Shown: piece after piece, positions 1-7,867 of the stretch
Position numbering within the stretch: position 1 is the stretch's first letter
Layout: each line of letters begins with the position of its first letter
The notes under the pieces: generated by a model
Databases searched by the model: none
The model's input: only the letters and a program-made list of their open reading frames with translations
Told to the model about the DNA's origin: nothing
Made by a program: the position numbers and the translations under genes
Source: Aneurinibacillus soli
Lineage (GTDB): Bacteria; Bacillota; Bacilli; Aneurinibacillales; Aneurinibacillaceae
Reading direction: 5' to 3'
Assembly (NCBI RefSeq): GCF_002355375.1
Contig: NZ_AP017312.1
Coordinates: forward strand, 135,001-172,500
Length of the DNA: 37,500 nt

Positions 1-517
1 GCTGCTCTAACAATTTGTATAACCGGTCATTTGCCATCCTTCTTCGTTCTGGAACGAGCATAGCCAAAACCCACTCATACAGCCTTATCCCCAGCTTCAT
101 ACCTATTGCACCCGAGAGAATAATCATACTTAATTCTAGGATTCCGTGTGGAAGGATTCCACCAATTAAAACCTTGCTCGCACTGATTCCTTTTGAAGAG
201 ATAGTTTTTAGAAGAAAACCCAGGATCGCTCCATTCATAAGCAAAGTAAATGCCGGATAAATACCAAAGAAAAAAATCCCCAATCCGATCATCATCATTG
301 CTACCATGACATTATTTCTAAAGATCAACCAAAAAATATCCGCACCCGTTTGTTCCTGCTTCGCACTTTTTAGGATACCGTCAATCATCCGCTTTAATGT
401 TTCCGCAAATTGATCTGCACTTATATAACCGATTGCTCCACCCATCACCATCAGAAGGGCGGCAATCCCTATATAGCGCCGATTCTCCTGCAGTATATAA
501 CTTAAACGCTTTACCAT
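1..517 (-). CDS. SpoIIM/DUF95-family membrane protein, C-terminus cut off by window edge
   Basis: Reading the minus strand from an ATG at 517 gives an open frame of 172 codons that runs off the left edge. It starts MVKRLSYILQENRRY and has hydrophobic stretches at about residues 17-33, 70-95 and 115-140. The motif PHGILEL followed by a second hydrophobic segment is typical of the SpoIIM/DUF95 stage II sporulation family. A good ribosome-binding site (GGAAGG) lies 10 bases upstream. In B. subtilis SpoIIM scaffolds the peptidoglycan-degrading engulfment complex at the septum. This copy sits beside pdaB and gerD, where B. subtilis has kbaA, so it may be a paralogue with another role. The family call is fairly safe; calling it SpoIIM itself is not. 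Confidence 0.75.
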   Translation of the reverse strand, partial: MVKRLSYILQENRRYIGIAALLMVMGGAIGYISADQFAETLKRMIDGILKSAKQEQTGADIFWLIFRNNVMVAMMMIGLGIFFFGIYPAFTLLMNGAILGFLLKTISSKGISASKVLIGGILPHGILELSMIILSGAIGMKLGIRLYEWVLAMLVPERRRMANDRLYKLLEQ

Positions 518-595
518 CCGATGCTTCCCTTCCTTCAAATCTTTTCTTTAACTTGATCATATCACACTATCCCTTTTCTCTTTTCATTTCATACC

Positions 596-625
596 GGCAT
601 ATCCTGATCTTGTCCGCATACATAT
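596..625 (+). promoter_or_regulatory. Candidate sigma-E-type promoter for pdaB
   Basis: GGCATAT at 596-602 resembles the sigma-E -35 element and CATACATAT at 617-625 matches its -10 element, with a 14-base spacer. The TTG start of pdaB lies 35 bases downstream. B. subtilis pdaB is expressed in the mother cell under sigma-E, which agrees. Prediction from motif only. Confidence 0.5.
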
Positions 626-659
626 ATAGTGGACAAAGCCTAACAGGGGGGTGTGACCG

Positions 660-1421
660 TTGTTCTGGATTGTAAACGCCAGACGGATTAAGCAATACCT
701 TATTATTTTTACCGCTGCCCTTTTTGCGCTCGGCATTGCCTGGGCAGAGCGCGAAAACATCACGGTACTTGCGAGCGGAGGAAAATCAGGGCCGAACGCT
801 GTGTACAAAGTTGATACGAAAGAAAAAAAACTCGCTCTCACCTTTGATATCAGCTGGGGAGAAGAGCGAACCGGCCCCATTCTGGATATCCTAGAGAAGA
901 AAGGTGTCAAAAAGGCAACATTCTTCCTTTCCTCTCCATGGAGCCAGAGTCATCCGGACGTCGTAAAGCGCATCAAGGATATGGGATATGAAATCGGTTC
1001 CCATGGGCATAAGCACGTAAACTACAGTAGCCTGAGCGATGAAGAAATCCAGGCGCAGATTGGTAAAGCACACGGCATCCTGAAAGACCTCACTGGCACC
1101 GCTCCTAACCTGATCCGCACGCCAAACGGAGATTTTGACAAGCGTGTCCTCCGTATTGCGAACAACATGGGCTATACTGTGATTCAATGGGACACTGATT
1201 CTAGAGATTGGATGAATCCAGGGACTGAACAAATCGTTACAAACGTGATCAAAAAAGCACATCCAGGTGACATCATTCTCATGCATGCCAGTGATACATG
1301 TAAGCAGACTCATCTGGCACTTCCAACAGTGATCGATAAACTGCGCAGCGAAGGATACGAGTTCTTATCCGTCTCCGAGCTGCTCGCCGGCACAAAGGTC
1401 CAGACCAAAGAAGTACAATAA
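660..1421 (+). CDS. pdaB: Sporulation polysaccharide deacetylase PdaB
   Basis: The 253-residue protein begins at TTG (660) behind a strong AGGGGGG ribosome-binding site at 645-651. One N-terminal transmembrane or signal-anchor helix (residues 11-28) is followed by a NodB homology domain. Visible motifs are TFDISWGEE (D63), the metal-binding pair in SHGHKH (H115 and H119), RTPNGDFD (R153) and the terminal LMH (H209). Length and motifs match PdaB (YbaN), about 254 residues, needed in B. subtilis to keep spores stable after cortex formation. Motif 1 has a single Asp (FDISWG) rather than the usual DD pair, a known trait of the PdaB branch, so the true substrate is less certain than in active chitin or peptidoglycan deacetylases. 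It is transcribed alone from a sporulation-type promoter and ends at a strong terminator. Confidence 0.9.
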   Translation: MFWIVNARRIKQYLIIFTAALFALGIAWAERENITVLASGGKSGPNAVYKVDTKEKKLALTFDISWGEERTGPILDILEKKGVKKATFFLSSPWSQSHPDVVKRIKDMGYEIGSHGHKHVNYSSLSDEEIQAQIGKAHGILKDLTGTAPNLIRTPNGDFDKRVLRIANNMGYTVIQWDTDSRDWMNPGTEQIVTNVIKKAHPGDIILMHASDTCKQTHLALPTVIDKLRSEGYEFLSVSELLAGTKVQTKEVQ

Positions 1422-1434
1422 CCATATGCATGTA

Positions 1435-1466
1435 CCAAAAAGCCCGGCAATTCCGGGCTTTTTTGG
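1435..1466 (+). terminator. Intrinsic terminator after pdaB
   Basis: Perfect 7-bp stem AGCCCGG/CCGGGCT (1441-1447 and 1453-1459) with a 5-base loop, followed by TTTTTT. It is preceded by AAAA, so it could also act on the other strand. Confidence 0.9.
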
Positions 1467-1650
1467 TTTCGATATAAGGTCCATGCAGTTACATAATTAG
1501 ACTGTATATTACACAACAGCAGTAAGTTAGCGTTATCCCCCTGCTCTCCCTTCAAGTAGAATCGCTTCCAGTTCCTCCACAGGATAAACGACCGTCCGCT
1601 TTCGTATGCTAAGTCATAAACCGACATCTTAACGAAAGGCGGTTACAACT

Positions 1651-2289
1651 ATGACTCGGTCATTCAAACCTATCCGGTACGTACTAACATCTATGCTTGC
1701 CCTGTCGCTGTTCACCACAGGTTGTGGCGGTGGAAGCCCCGAGAAGTCTTCTTCCACATCAGGCAACTACAATGAAACAAAACAGATGGTGGTCGATATT
1801 CTTAAAACAAAAGAAGCGCAGAAGGCTATTAAAGAATCTTCTGGCGGCAGTGGGAAGATGAGCATCCAGAGTACCGGCGATCCAAAAGCAATGGAAGACC
1901 ATCTTAAAACTCAGACCCATGAAATGATGCAAGACCCGAAATTCGCGGCAGCACTCGCAAAAGCGATGCAGGAAGAAAACAAAAAACTACTCAAAAACTT
2001 AATGAAGGACCCGGAATACCAAAAAATGATGCTTAGCATCATGAAAGACCCCGAGCATCAAAAAACAGTAACCCAGAGCATGCAAAGCCCGGCTTATCGC
2101 CAACAAACGATGACCATTATGAAAGAAGCCCTACAAAGTCCAATGTTCCGTATGGAGATGGTTACACTCATGCAAAAAGCACAGGAACAACTCATGAAGC
2201 CTGAAACAAAGGGCAAGGAACAAAAAGGGGGCCAGCAGGGGGGCCAACAAAAAGGCGGCGGCAAGGGTGGTGGTGGTGGCGGAAAATAA
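1651..2289 (+). CDS. gerD: Spore germination lipoprotein GerD
   Basis: A 212-residue lipoprotein precursor: hydrophobic signal peptide with lipobox LFTTGC, then a polar, Met- and Lys-rich helical body. The body carries repeated helices of the form MKDPEYQKMM / MKDPEHQKTV / MQSPAYRQQT, and the tail is Gly/Lys-rich (GGGKGGGGGG). This is the GerD architecture; GerD sits in the spore inner membrane and clusters nutrient germinant receptors so that germination is fast. The ATG at 1651 has an AAAGGCGG ribosome-binding site 9 bases upstream. Its place next to salA, cwlD and ybaK is the conserved Bacillales order. I could not find a convincing sigma-G promoter in the 229-base gap after pdaB. The Gly-rich tail looks longer than usual. 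Confidence 0.9.
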   Translation: MTRSFKPIRYVLTSMLALSLFTTGCGGGSPEKSSSTSGNYNETKQMVVDILKTKEAQKAIKESSGGSGKMSIQSTGDPKAMEDHLKTQTHEMMQDPKFAAALAKAMQEENKKLLKNLMKDPEYQKMMLSIMKDPEHQKTVTQSMQSPAYRQQTMTIMKEALQSPMFRMEMVTLMQKAQEQLMKPETKGKEQKGGQQGGQQKGGGKGGGGGGK

Positions 2290-2312
2290 GCCGCTCCTAC
2301 CTGGAATCAAAT

Positions 2313-2352
2313 AAAAAACGGAAGGGGGCAGACTGCCTCACTTCCGTTTTTG
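2313..2352. terminator. Bidirectional terminator between gerD and salA
   Basis: AAAAACGGAAG at 2314-2324 pairs with CTTCCGTTTTT at 2341-2351, and an inner GGCA/TGCC stem extends the hairpin. The A-run and T-run serve both strands, as expected between convergent genes. Confidence 0.9.
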
Positions 2353-2354
2353 CA

Positions 2355-3473
2355 TTACGAACGTACAGGTGTCTTCTCGACAACTTTACGCGCCAGATCC
2401 ATATATATCGTACCGATCAGCTCATTCTCCTGGTAGACCGAAGGCGCATAGCGCTCTTCGTCCCGCATTGGTTCTGGCTGACCGAGTGGAATTTGTGCCA
2501 GCGTCTCAGTTCCAAGCTCTTCTGACAGCTTCTCACCACCACCGCTTCCGAAGATCGGATCATGCTTACCGTCCTGGGTAATGTAGTACGACATGTTCTC
2601 TACTACACCGAGAATTTCATGATTCGTCTTAATCGCCATCGCACCTGCACGCGATGCTACAAAGGCAGCAGTTGGATGCGGCGTCGTCACGATGATCTCT
2701 TTGCTCTGCGGGATCATCTGATGAATGTCAAGCGCGACATCCCCTGTTCCTGGCGGCAAGTCAAGAATCATGTAATCAAGTTCATCCCAGTGAATTTCAC
2801 TGAAGAAGTTTCGAATCATCTTGCCAAGCATAGGGCCGCGCCAAATAATTGGAGAGTTATCCTCTACAAAGAAGCCCATGGAAATCACTTTGACACCGAG
2901 ACGCTGAACCGGCAGAACCATGTTGTTAATTACAACTGGACGCTGAGTAATTCCCATCATATCTGGAACACTAAAGCCATAAATGTCTGCGTCGATAATG
3001 CCGACTTTCTTACCAAGGCGGGCAAGTGCCACAGCGAGATTGACTGTTACGGTTGATTTACCTACCCCACCCTTACCGCTTGTCACGGCAATAAACTGTG
3101 TTTTAGACTCTGGACCAAGCAGTGGAGAGAGTTGGTTTAGACCTGCTCCATGTCCCTGTACCGTGCCATTCTGCGCTGCCTGTGCTGGGCTTTCGCCACG
3201 GATCAGTGCTGCTACACGCGCACGTTCTTCATCTGTCATCGCACCAAAACGCAGATCTACCTCAGATGCACCAAGCGCTTTAATGGCATTTACGACGTCT
3301 TCCTGAATCTTTACTTTCAACGGACAGCCCTGAATAGTCAGAACAACCTCAAGCGCTACCCGATCGTTATCAATCTGTATGTTGCGCACCATGCCGAGTT
3401 CTACCACACTGCGGTGAAGCTCCGGGTCTTCTACTCCCTTGAGCGCCTCAAGAACTTTATCTTCTGTAATCAC
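2355..3473 (-). CDS. salA: Mrp/NBP35-family P-loop ATPase (SalA-like)
   Basis: The 372-residue protein starts at GTG (3473) behind AAGAGGTG. Residues 1-75 form a MIP18/DUF59 domain (VEDPELHRSVVELGMV, then QGCPL with C50). A linker leads to a ParA/MinD-like ATPase with deviant Walker A GKGGVGKS (133-140), DADIYG switch I and DLPPGTGD Walker B/switch II. Mrp proteins usually carry [4Fe-4S] clusters to apoproteins. The B. subtilis orthologue SalA also affects expression of the exoprotease gene aprE by repressing scoC. Only one cysteine is present in the whole protein (C50), and the C-terminal CxxC that bridges the cluster in canonical ApbC/Mrp is absent after VVENMSYY. This favours a SalA-type regulatory role over classical cluster transfer. 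Position next to gerD and cwlD is conserved. Confidence 0.88.
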   Translation of the reverse strand: MITEDKVLEALKGVEDPELHRSVVELGMVRNIQIDNDRVALEVVLTIQGCPLKVKIQEDVVNAIKALGASEVDLRFGAMTDEERARVAALIRGESPAQAAQNGTVQGHGAGLNQLSPLLGPESKTQFIAVTSGKGGVGKSTVTVNLAVALARLGKKVGIIDADIYGFSVPDMMGITQRPVVINNMVLPVQRLGVKVISMGFFVEDNSPIIWRGPMLGKMIRNFFSEIHWDELDYMILDLPPGTGDVALDIHQMIPQSKEIIVTTPHPTAAFVASRAGAMAIKTNHEILGVVENMSYYITQDGKHDPIFGSGGGEKLSEELGTETLAQIPLGQPEPMRDEERYAPSVYQENELIGTIYMDLARKVVEKTPVRS

Positions 3474-3536
3474 TTTTATTCACCTCTTCACCATACGTTG
3501 CCATCATTATACCATTGACACCGCCTGCTTCCAAAC

Positions 3537-4250
3537 TCATTGTACGTCCGGAACTCTCTCCCCTGAGCTGTATCGAAGTATACCCTGATAAATCGCGTTG
3601 GCCATCTGCTTCTGATACTGGTTTGTATTCATTAGCTGAGCTTCTTTATCATTAGAGAGAAAGCCCACTTCCACAAGCACAGCCGGACGCTCGAGCATAC
3701 GCAAAATATAAATATCATCTGTTTGTTTAGCAGCCCGGTTTGTATTTTGTAGCACCCGTTTAATTTCTTCCTGAACAAGTGCCGCGATTTGTCCCGACTC
3801 CTTCACGCGCGGTGCGTAGAACGTCTGCGCTCCTGTCCATTGCTTGGACGGAATCGCATTTAAGTGAATGCTAATTAGCATATCCGCATTTTGTTCATTC
3901 ACCATCTGCACACGTTTCTTCAAGTCTTCTACTTTTCTCCGGCTCCAGCCTTTTGTATCCGATTCAGCTAGATCATAATCTCCATCTCGCGTCATGACGA
4001 CAACAGCCCCCGCCTGCTGGAGAAAATCCCGTAGATACATGCTAAGTGGCAGAGTCACATTCTTCTCTACAACTCCACCGGAACTACTCGCCCCTCCATC
4101 CGGACCTCCATGTCCCGCATCAATAACAATGACCTTGCCTGATAGCGGCAGAGACCAGCCTGACCAAGAACGATCCGTCGGCATGTTATAGGCGAACAGG
4201 GCAATCAGCAGCATGCAGGCTGTGATCCAGAGCAACGCTTTTCGCTTCAT
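3537..4250 (-). CDS. cwlD: Germination N-acetylmuramoyl-L-alanine amidase CwlD
   Basis: Using the ATG at 4250 gives 237 residues, the usual CwlD length. Upstream in-frame extension is possible, but this ATG has a strong GAGGGGGAG site. An N-terminal membrane segment (5-21) is followed by an Amidase_3 domain. Zinc ligands are H47 (IDAGHGG), E62 (VVEKN) and H129 (SIHLNA), and E194 (VLVEVGFLSN) is catalytic. During sporulation CwlD cleaves the stem peptide from cortex muramic acid so that PdaA can form muramic delta-lactam, the mark recognised by cortex-lytic enzymes at germination. It lies between ybaK and salA in the conserved order. A terminator separates it from ybaK, so it probably has its own sporulation promoter. 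Confidence 0.93.
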   Translation of the reverse strand: MKRKALLWITACMLLIALFAYNMPTDRSWSGWSLPLSGKVIVIDAGHGGPDGGASSSGGVVEKNVTLPLSMYLRDFLQQAGAVVVMTRDGDYDLAESDTKGWSRRKVEDLKKRVQMVNEQNADMLISIHLNAIPSKQWTGAQTFYAPRVKESGQIAALVQEEIKRVLQNTNRAAKQTDDIYILRMLERPAVLVEVGFLSNDKEAQLMNTNQYQKQMANAIYQGILRYSSGERVPDVQ

Positions 4251-4319
4251 GTCTCCCCCTCTTCCTCTCCATCTTCTCCTTACAGCATATGTACAACCTC
4301 CCTCCTCATATGACACAGA

Positions 4320-4346
4320 AAAAGACAGGCCCTTATTGGACCTGCC
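4320..4346 (-). terminator. Intrinsic terminator after ybaK
   Basis: On the minus strand CAGGTCC pairs with GGGCCTG (4326-4344, one G-U pair, 5-base loop), followed by TCTTTTTC. It lies between the ybaK stop and the cwlD start. Confidence 0.8.
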
Positions 4347-4363
4347 CGATGCATGTTTACGGT

Positions 4364-4807
4364 TTATAACAATCGTAATTTGCGCTGTTTCCTGCCGTAT
4401 GCAAGGCCATGCTGAAACCATCGACCCGCCAGATCTTCCGCGAGAACGGAAATCGAATACAAATCCCACTCGTTGAGGTGGCGGGACAGCCTATAATCGC
4501 CTGACAATGAATAGATCGAGGCAAATAGCCGCTTCATGGCGGCCCGTTCAATTTCTTTATCTGTCCGACCCAACTCATATTCTCGACTTGCATCCACACC
4601 GTGTATAAAAAAAGAGGTAATGATTTCAGCCAGATACTCTTCCACGATATAGCGCTGAAGCAATGTTAGATGCTCGATGGAAGCGCGGATCACATTTTCG
4701 TAGTACTGATAAACTTCTCGACGATCGATGCCTGACAGAAGCTTCTCGCGCATCATCTTTTCCCGTGCCCGGACATGCGTTTCAAAGGAAACAATGTTAT
4801 TTTCCAT
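4364..4807 (-). CDS. ybaK: YbaK-like protein (DUF2521), function unknown
   Basis: A 147-residue protein with no signal peptide or membrane segment, mostly helical and charged (EKMMREKLLSGIDRREVYQYYENVI...). It has the same length and genomic position as B. subtilis YbaK, between rpsI and cwlD. The ATG at 4807 is preceded by AAGGGTGAT. No catalytic motif is visible. Neighbouring germination genes suggest a sporulation link, but this is by position only. Confidence 0.75.
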   Translation of the reverse strand: MENNIVSFETHVRAREKMMREKLLSGIDRREVYQYYENVIRASIEHLTLLQRYIVEEYLAEIITSFFIHGVDASREYELGRTDKEIERAAMKRLFASIYSLSGDYRLSRHLNEWDLYSISVLAEDLAGRWFQHGLAYGRKQRKLRLL

Positions 4808-4860
4808 GCGATCACCCTTATCTCAGTATATGCATCTTGCACTTAGCATACCCATCGCAC

Positions 4861-4897
4861 AAAAAACAAAAACCGGCCCCACAAAGGGACCGGTTGA
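4861..4897 (-). terminator. Intrinsic terminator after rpsI
   Basis: AACCGGTCCC pairs with GGGGCCGGTT on the minus strand (4871-4880 with 4886-4895, one G-U pair), followed by TTTGTTTTTT. It ends the rplM-rpsI operon. Confidence 0.9.
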
Positions 4898-4919
4898 ACG
4901 TTGCATATAAAAGATATAA

Positions 4920-5312
4920 TTAACGTTTTGAGAACTGAGGCGCGCGACGAGCAGCTTTAAGACCGTATTTTTTACGCTCTTTCATACGTGGGTCGCGAGT
5001 CAGGAAGCCTGCTGCTTTAAGAGCGCCACGGAGTTCCGGGTTCGCTTCAAGCAGAGCGCGGGATACGCCATGACGGATTGCGCCAGCCTGGCCAGTAGTA
5101 CCACCGCCGTTTACGTTAACAAGCACGTTGTACTTACCTTCTGTTTCAGTAAGAACGAGCGGTTGTTTTACGATCAGCTTCAGGGTTTCAAGACCAAAGT
5201 ATTCGTCCATAGAACGTTTGTTAATAATGATTTGACCATCGCCCGGTACGAGACGTACGCGTGCAATAGAGTTTTTACGACGACCTGTGCCGTAGTATTG
5301 AACTTGTGCCAC
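4920..5312 (-). CDS. rpsI: 30S ribosomal protein S9
   Basis: 130 residues beginning [19 protein letters not shown] and ending in the hallmark basic tail with [17 protein letters not shown], whose last Lys-Arg reaches the P-site tRNA in the ribosome. Full length. It follows rplM by 18 bases and shares its promoter and the terminator at 4861-4897. Confidence 0.98.
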   Translation of the reverse strand: MAQVQYYGTGRRKNSIARVRLVPGDGQIIINKRSMDEYFGLETLKLIVKQPLVLTETEGKYNVLVNVNGGGTTGQAGAIRHGVSRALLEANPELRGALKAAGFLTRDPRMKERKKYGLKAARRAPQFSKR

Positions 5313-5330
5313 GATTTTTCCCTCCTTTTA

Positions 5331-5768
5331 CTATCCGCGGATTTCCCAGTTTTCCGGCTTTTGCGCTTGATGCGGATGCTCAGCACCTGCATAAACGTTC
5401 AGCTTCGTGAACAATTGACGGCCCAGACGGTTTTTCGGCAGCATGCCTTTAACAGCAAGCTCGATTACACGTTCCGGCTTAGTAGCCAGCATTTGACCCG
5501 CTGTAGTCACACGAAGACCACCTTGGTAACCAGAGTGACGGTAGTATTTCTTGTCAGACAGTTTTTTACCAGTCAGATGTACTTTGTCAGCATTGATGAC
5601 GATTACGAAGTCACCCGCGTCAATGTGCGGTGTGAATTCCGGTTTGAACTTTCCACGCAGAATGGATGCGATCTCGCTGGACAGACGACCAAGAGTTTGG
5701 CCTTCAGCATCAACTACATACCATTTACGCTCAACTTCCATTGGCTTTGCCATGTATGTGGTGCGCAT
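5331..5768 (-). CDS. rplM: 50S ribosomal protein L13
   Basis: 145 residues, [29 protein letters not shown] onward, containing [19 protein letters not shown]; full length. It is an early 23S rRNA assembly protein. The ATG at 5768 has a strong GGAGGG site. First gene of a two-gene operon with rpsI. Here the operon has its own promoter and leader because recQ and other genes separate it from truA, its usual upstream neighbour. Confidence 0.98.
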   Translation of the reverse strand: MRTTYMAKPMEVERKWYVVDAEGQTLGRLSSEIASILRGKFKPEFTPHIDAGDFVIVINADKVHLTGKKLSDKKYYRHSGYQGGLRVTTAGQMLATKPERVIELAVKGMLPKNRLGRQLFTKLNVYAGAEHPHQAQKPENWEIRG

Positions 5769-5827
5769 TGTTTTCCCTCCTAAGAAACGATTGCCTAAAT
5801 TGCTTTTAGTTTCCGATAACCATTATA

Positions 5828-5876
5828 TTTTAAAAACCATCACATTCGGGGCTAGTGGGGTTTTAAAATACCGAAT
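5828..5876 (-). promoter_or_regulatory. Structured 5' leader of rplM (candidate L13 leader)
   Basis: In the transcript UUUUAAAACC (5868-5859) pairs with GGUUUUUAAAA (5838-5828), one base bulged. Separately AUUCGG (5876-5871) just upstream is complementary to CCGAAU (5849-5844) in the loop. The two helices interleave, giving either an H-type pseudoknot or two competing folds. An L13 leader RNA family is known upstream of rplM in Firmicutes and is a likely match. Helices are read directly; autoregulation by L13 is inference. Confidence 0.5.
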
Positions 5877-5879
5877 TTG

Positions 5880-5909
5880 ATCTTACTATACATTGGGTAT
5901 ATAAGTCAA
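5880..5909 (-). promoter_or_regulatory. Sigma-A promoter of rplM-rpsI
   Basis: On the minus strand TTGACT (5909-5904) and TAAGAT (5885-5880) are separated by 18 bases. The predicted start lies just upstream of the structured leader, about 110 bases before the rplM ATG. Confidence 0.65.
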
Positions 5910-5939
5910 GATTTTTTATACGCCGGGTTGCGTTGTTTT

Positions 5940-7721
5940 TTACTGAACCGTCTGTGCGCCCACGTATTTCTGGATGGCTTCCAGAAAAATGAGGCCGTAC
6001 CGTTCAAACTTAACATCTCCCATCCCTTTCACCCGGTGCATCTCTTCTTCATCGGCCGGGCGCAACTCACTCATCTCACGCAGAGTGCGATCTGAGAACA
6101 CGATATACGGCGGAATGCCTTCCCGCTGGGCAATTTCCTTACGCACCGCACGCAGCTGCTCGAATAATGCATCATCAGGTGCTGCTTTCTGCTTCTCTAC
6201 CCGGACCTTCCGCAGTACCTGCTCCCCGTTCTTAAGAACCGCCCACGATTTGGGCAGAAGGCTAAGTACGGGATACTTGCCTTCTGATAAGGCAAGATAT
6301 CCTTCTGCTGTGAATAGATGAATGAGATCGACAATCTGCTTTTCCGTATAATTCGCCATAATCCCGTAAGTTGGTAAGCTGTTAAATCCCGTATCGAGCA
6401 CTTTTTTGCTCCGTGAACCCTTCAGCACCCCTGCTACCATCGCCGCACCAAATCGCTCCCGCATGCGGTAGATGCAGGAGAAGATCTTCTGCGCGTCCAC
6501 CGTACTGTCCACCATTTCCGCTTCGTCCGTACAGCTGCTACATGCCCCACACGCAGCTGGAGCCGCTTCACCAAAATATTGCAACAGATGCTGACGCAAG
6601 CAGTGTGTCGTATGGCAGTAATCGACCATCGCCTGCAACTTACGATATTCATTCTCTTTCCGCTCAGGTGGCAATTCACTCTGTTCGATGAAGAAGCGCT
6701 GTGTCTGCACATCTTGGGGACCAAATAGCAGGACACACTCCCCCGGTTCTCCGTCCCGACCCGCTCGGCCTGCTTCCTGGTAGTATGCTTCGATATTTTT
6801 GGGCATATTGTGATGAATAACATAGCGCACGTTCGACTTGTTAATTCCCATCCCAAACGCATTGCTTGCCACCATCACTTCCAGATCGTCATGCAGGAAC
6901 CGCTCCTGCATCTCGCTACGCTCTGTATCGGATAATCCCGCATGATAACGCCCCGCCGTAATTCCCTTCCGCACAAGCAAGGCATGCAGCCCGTCCACTT
7001 CCCGCCGTGTCGCCGCATAGATGATGCCAGATTGCCCCTTGTTCACTTTTATATAGGAAAGAATGAAATCCTGCTTATTCTCTCCCTTCCGCACCAAAAA
7101 GGTAAGGTTGTCCCGGTCAAACCCGGATATATACACATTCGGATTGCGAAGGGCGAGCAGGCGAATAATATCCTCCCGTACTTCCTGCGTGGCGGTCGCG
7201 GTAAAAGCCCCGATCAGTGGGCGCTCAGGCATCTCTGCAACCCAGTCCGCAATCGCACGGTAGCTTGGACGGAAGTCGTGCCCCCACTGCGACATGCAAT
7301 GCGCTTCGTCGATGGCGAGGAACGAGACTGGCATGTCGAGAATCATCGCTCGGAAGCCTGGTGCTTCCAGACGCTCCGGTGCGATGTATAACAGCTTATA
7401 CTCTCCCAACCGTGCCGCCCGCATCCGAGCACTCACTTCGGAGCCGGACAGGGAGCTATTGATGAAGCTTGCCTGAATGCCCATACTAGCAAGCGCATCG
7501 ACCTGATCTTTCATCAGGGCGATAAGCGGGGAGATAACGAGTGTCAACCCCGGAAACAATAACGCTGGAATTTGGTAACAGACGGATTTTCCGCCGCCTG
7601 TTGGCATGATGCCAAGCGTATCTTGTCTAGCAAGCAGGCTTGTTACAATTTCTTGCTGTCCGTTGCGAAAGGAAGCATATCCGTAATAGCGTTGGAGCTG
7701 CTTTTCCGCTTCTCTAAACAT
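5940..7721 (-). CDS. recQ: ATP-dependent DNA helicase RecQ
   Basis: 593 residues from the ATG at 7721, chosen because AGGGGGAG sits 6-7 bases upstream; a longer in-frame ATG would place this site inside the gene. Helicase motifs: MPTGGGKS Walker A (39-46), DEAH box (138-141) followed by the RecQ aromatic-rich loop HCMSQWGHDFRPSY, and AYYQEAGRAGRDG motif VI. The RQC region has its zinc cysteines in the CACSSC-type cluster near residue 395 (YFGEAAPAACGACSSC). A C-terminal HRDC domain follows (PPYIVFSDRTLREM... GVGDVKFERYG-like helix-hairpin). It is a 3'-5' helicase acting in recombination and stalled-fork repair. Complete three-domain form. It lies between truA and rplM, not a usual position in Bacillus. 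Confidence 0.95.
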   Translation of the reverse strand: MFREAEKQLQRYYGYASFRNGQQEIVTSLLARQDTLGIMPTGGGKSVCYQIPALLFPGLTLVISPLIALMKDQVDALASMGIQASFINSSLSGSEVSARMRAARLGEYKLLYIAPERLEAPGFRAMILDMPVSFLAIDEAHCMSQWGHDFRPSYRAIADWVAEMPERPLIGAFTATATQEVREDIIRLLALRNPNVYISGFDRDNLTFLVRKGENKQDFILSYIKVNKGQSGIIYAATRREVDGLHALLVRKGITAGRYHAGLSDTERSEMQERFLHDDLEVMVASNAFGMGINKSNVRYVIHHNMPKNIEAYYQEAGRAGRDGEPGECVLLFGPQDVQTQRFFIEQSELPPERKENEYRKLQAMVDYCHTTHCLRQHLLQYFGEAAPAACGACSSCTDEAEMVDSTVDAQKIFSCIYRMRERFGAAMVAGVLKGSRSKKVLDTGFNSLPTYGIMANYTEKQIVDLIHLFTAEGYLALSEGKYPVLSLLPKSWAVLKNGEQVLRKVRVEKQKAAPDDALFEQLRAVRKEIAQREGIPPYIVFSDRTLREMSELRPADEEEMHRVKGMGDVKFERYGLIFLEAIQKYVGAQTVQ

Positions 7722-7867
7722 GTATGTCTCCCCCTTCATTAATCAAGCTACTTCAGGTATATATACCCATTTTATCTTCCCTATTACATTCCCTTTCGTC
7801 CTATTCTCGTAAATTCGGTAGAATAGGAAGAAAATACGTACAAAAGCAAGGAGAACCGAGCTAACAA

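Noticed and set aside
1590-1650. Sigma-G promoter for gerD
   Set aside because: GGATAAA and GTATGCTA were considered, but neither element matches the sigma-G consensus and spacing well enough.
4158-4469. Longer cwlD starting at 4469
   Set aside because: The extension overlaps ybaK and its terminator, has low-quality composition, and the ATG at 4250 gives the exact family length with a strong ribosome-binding site.
5070-5783. Long plus-strand frames opposite the ribosomal genes (for example here and at 22613-23008, 24859-25518, 25993-26538)
   Set aside because: They mirror highly conserved ribosomal genes on the minus strand, lack ribosome-binding sites and have unnatural Phe/Cys/His-rich composition.
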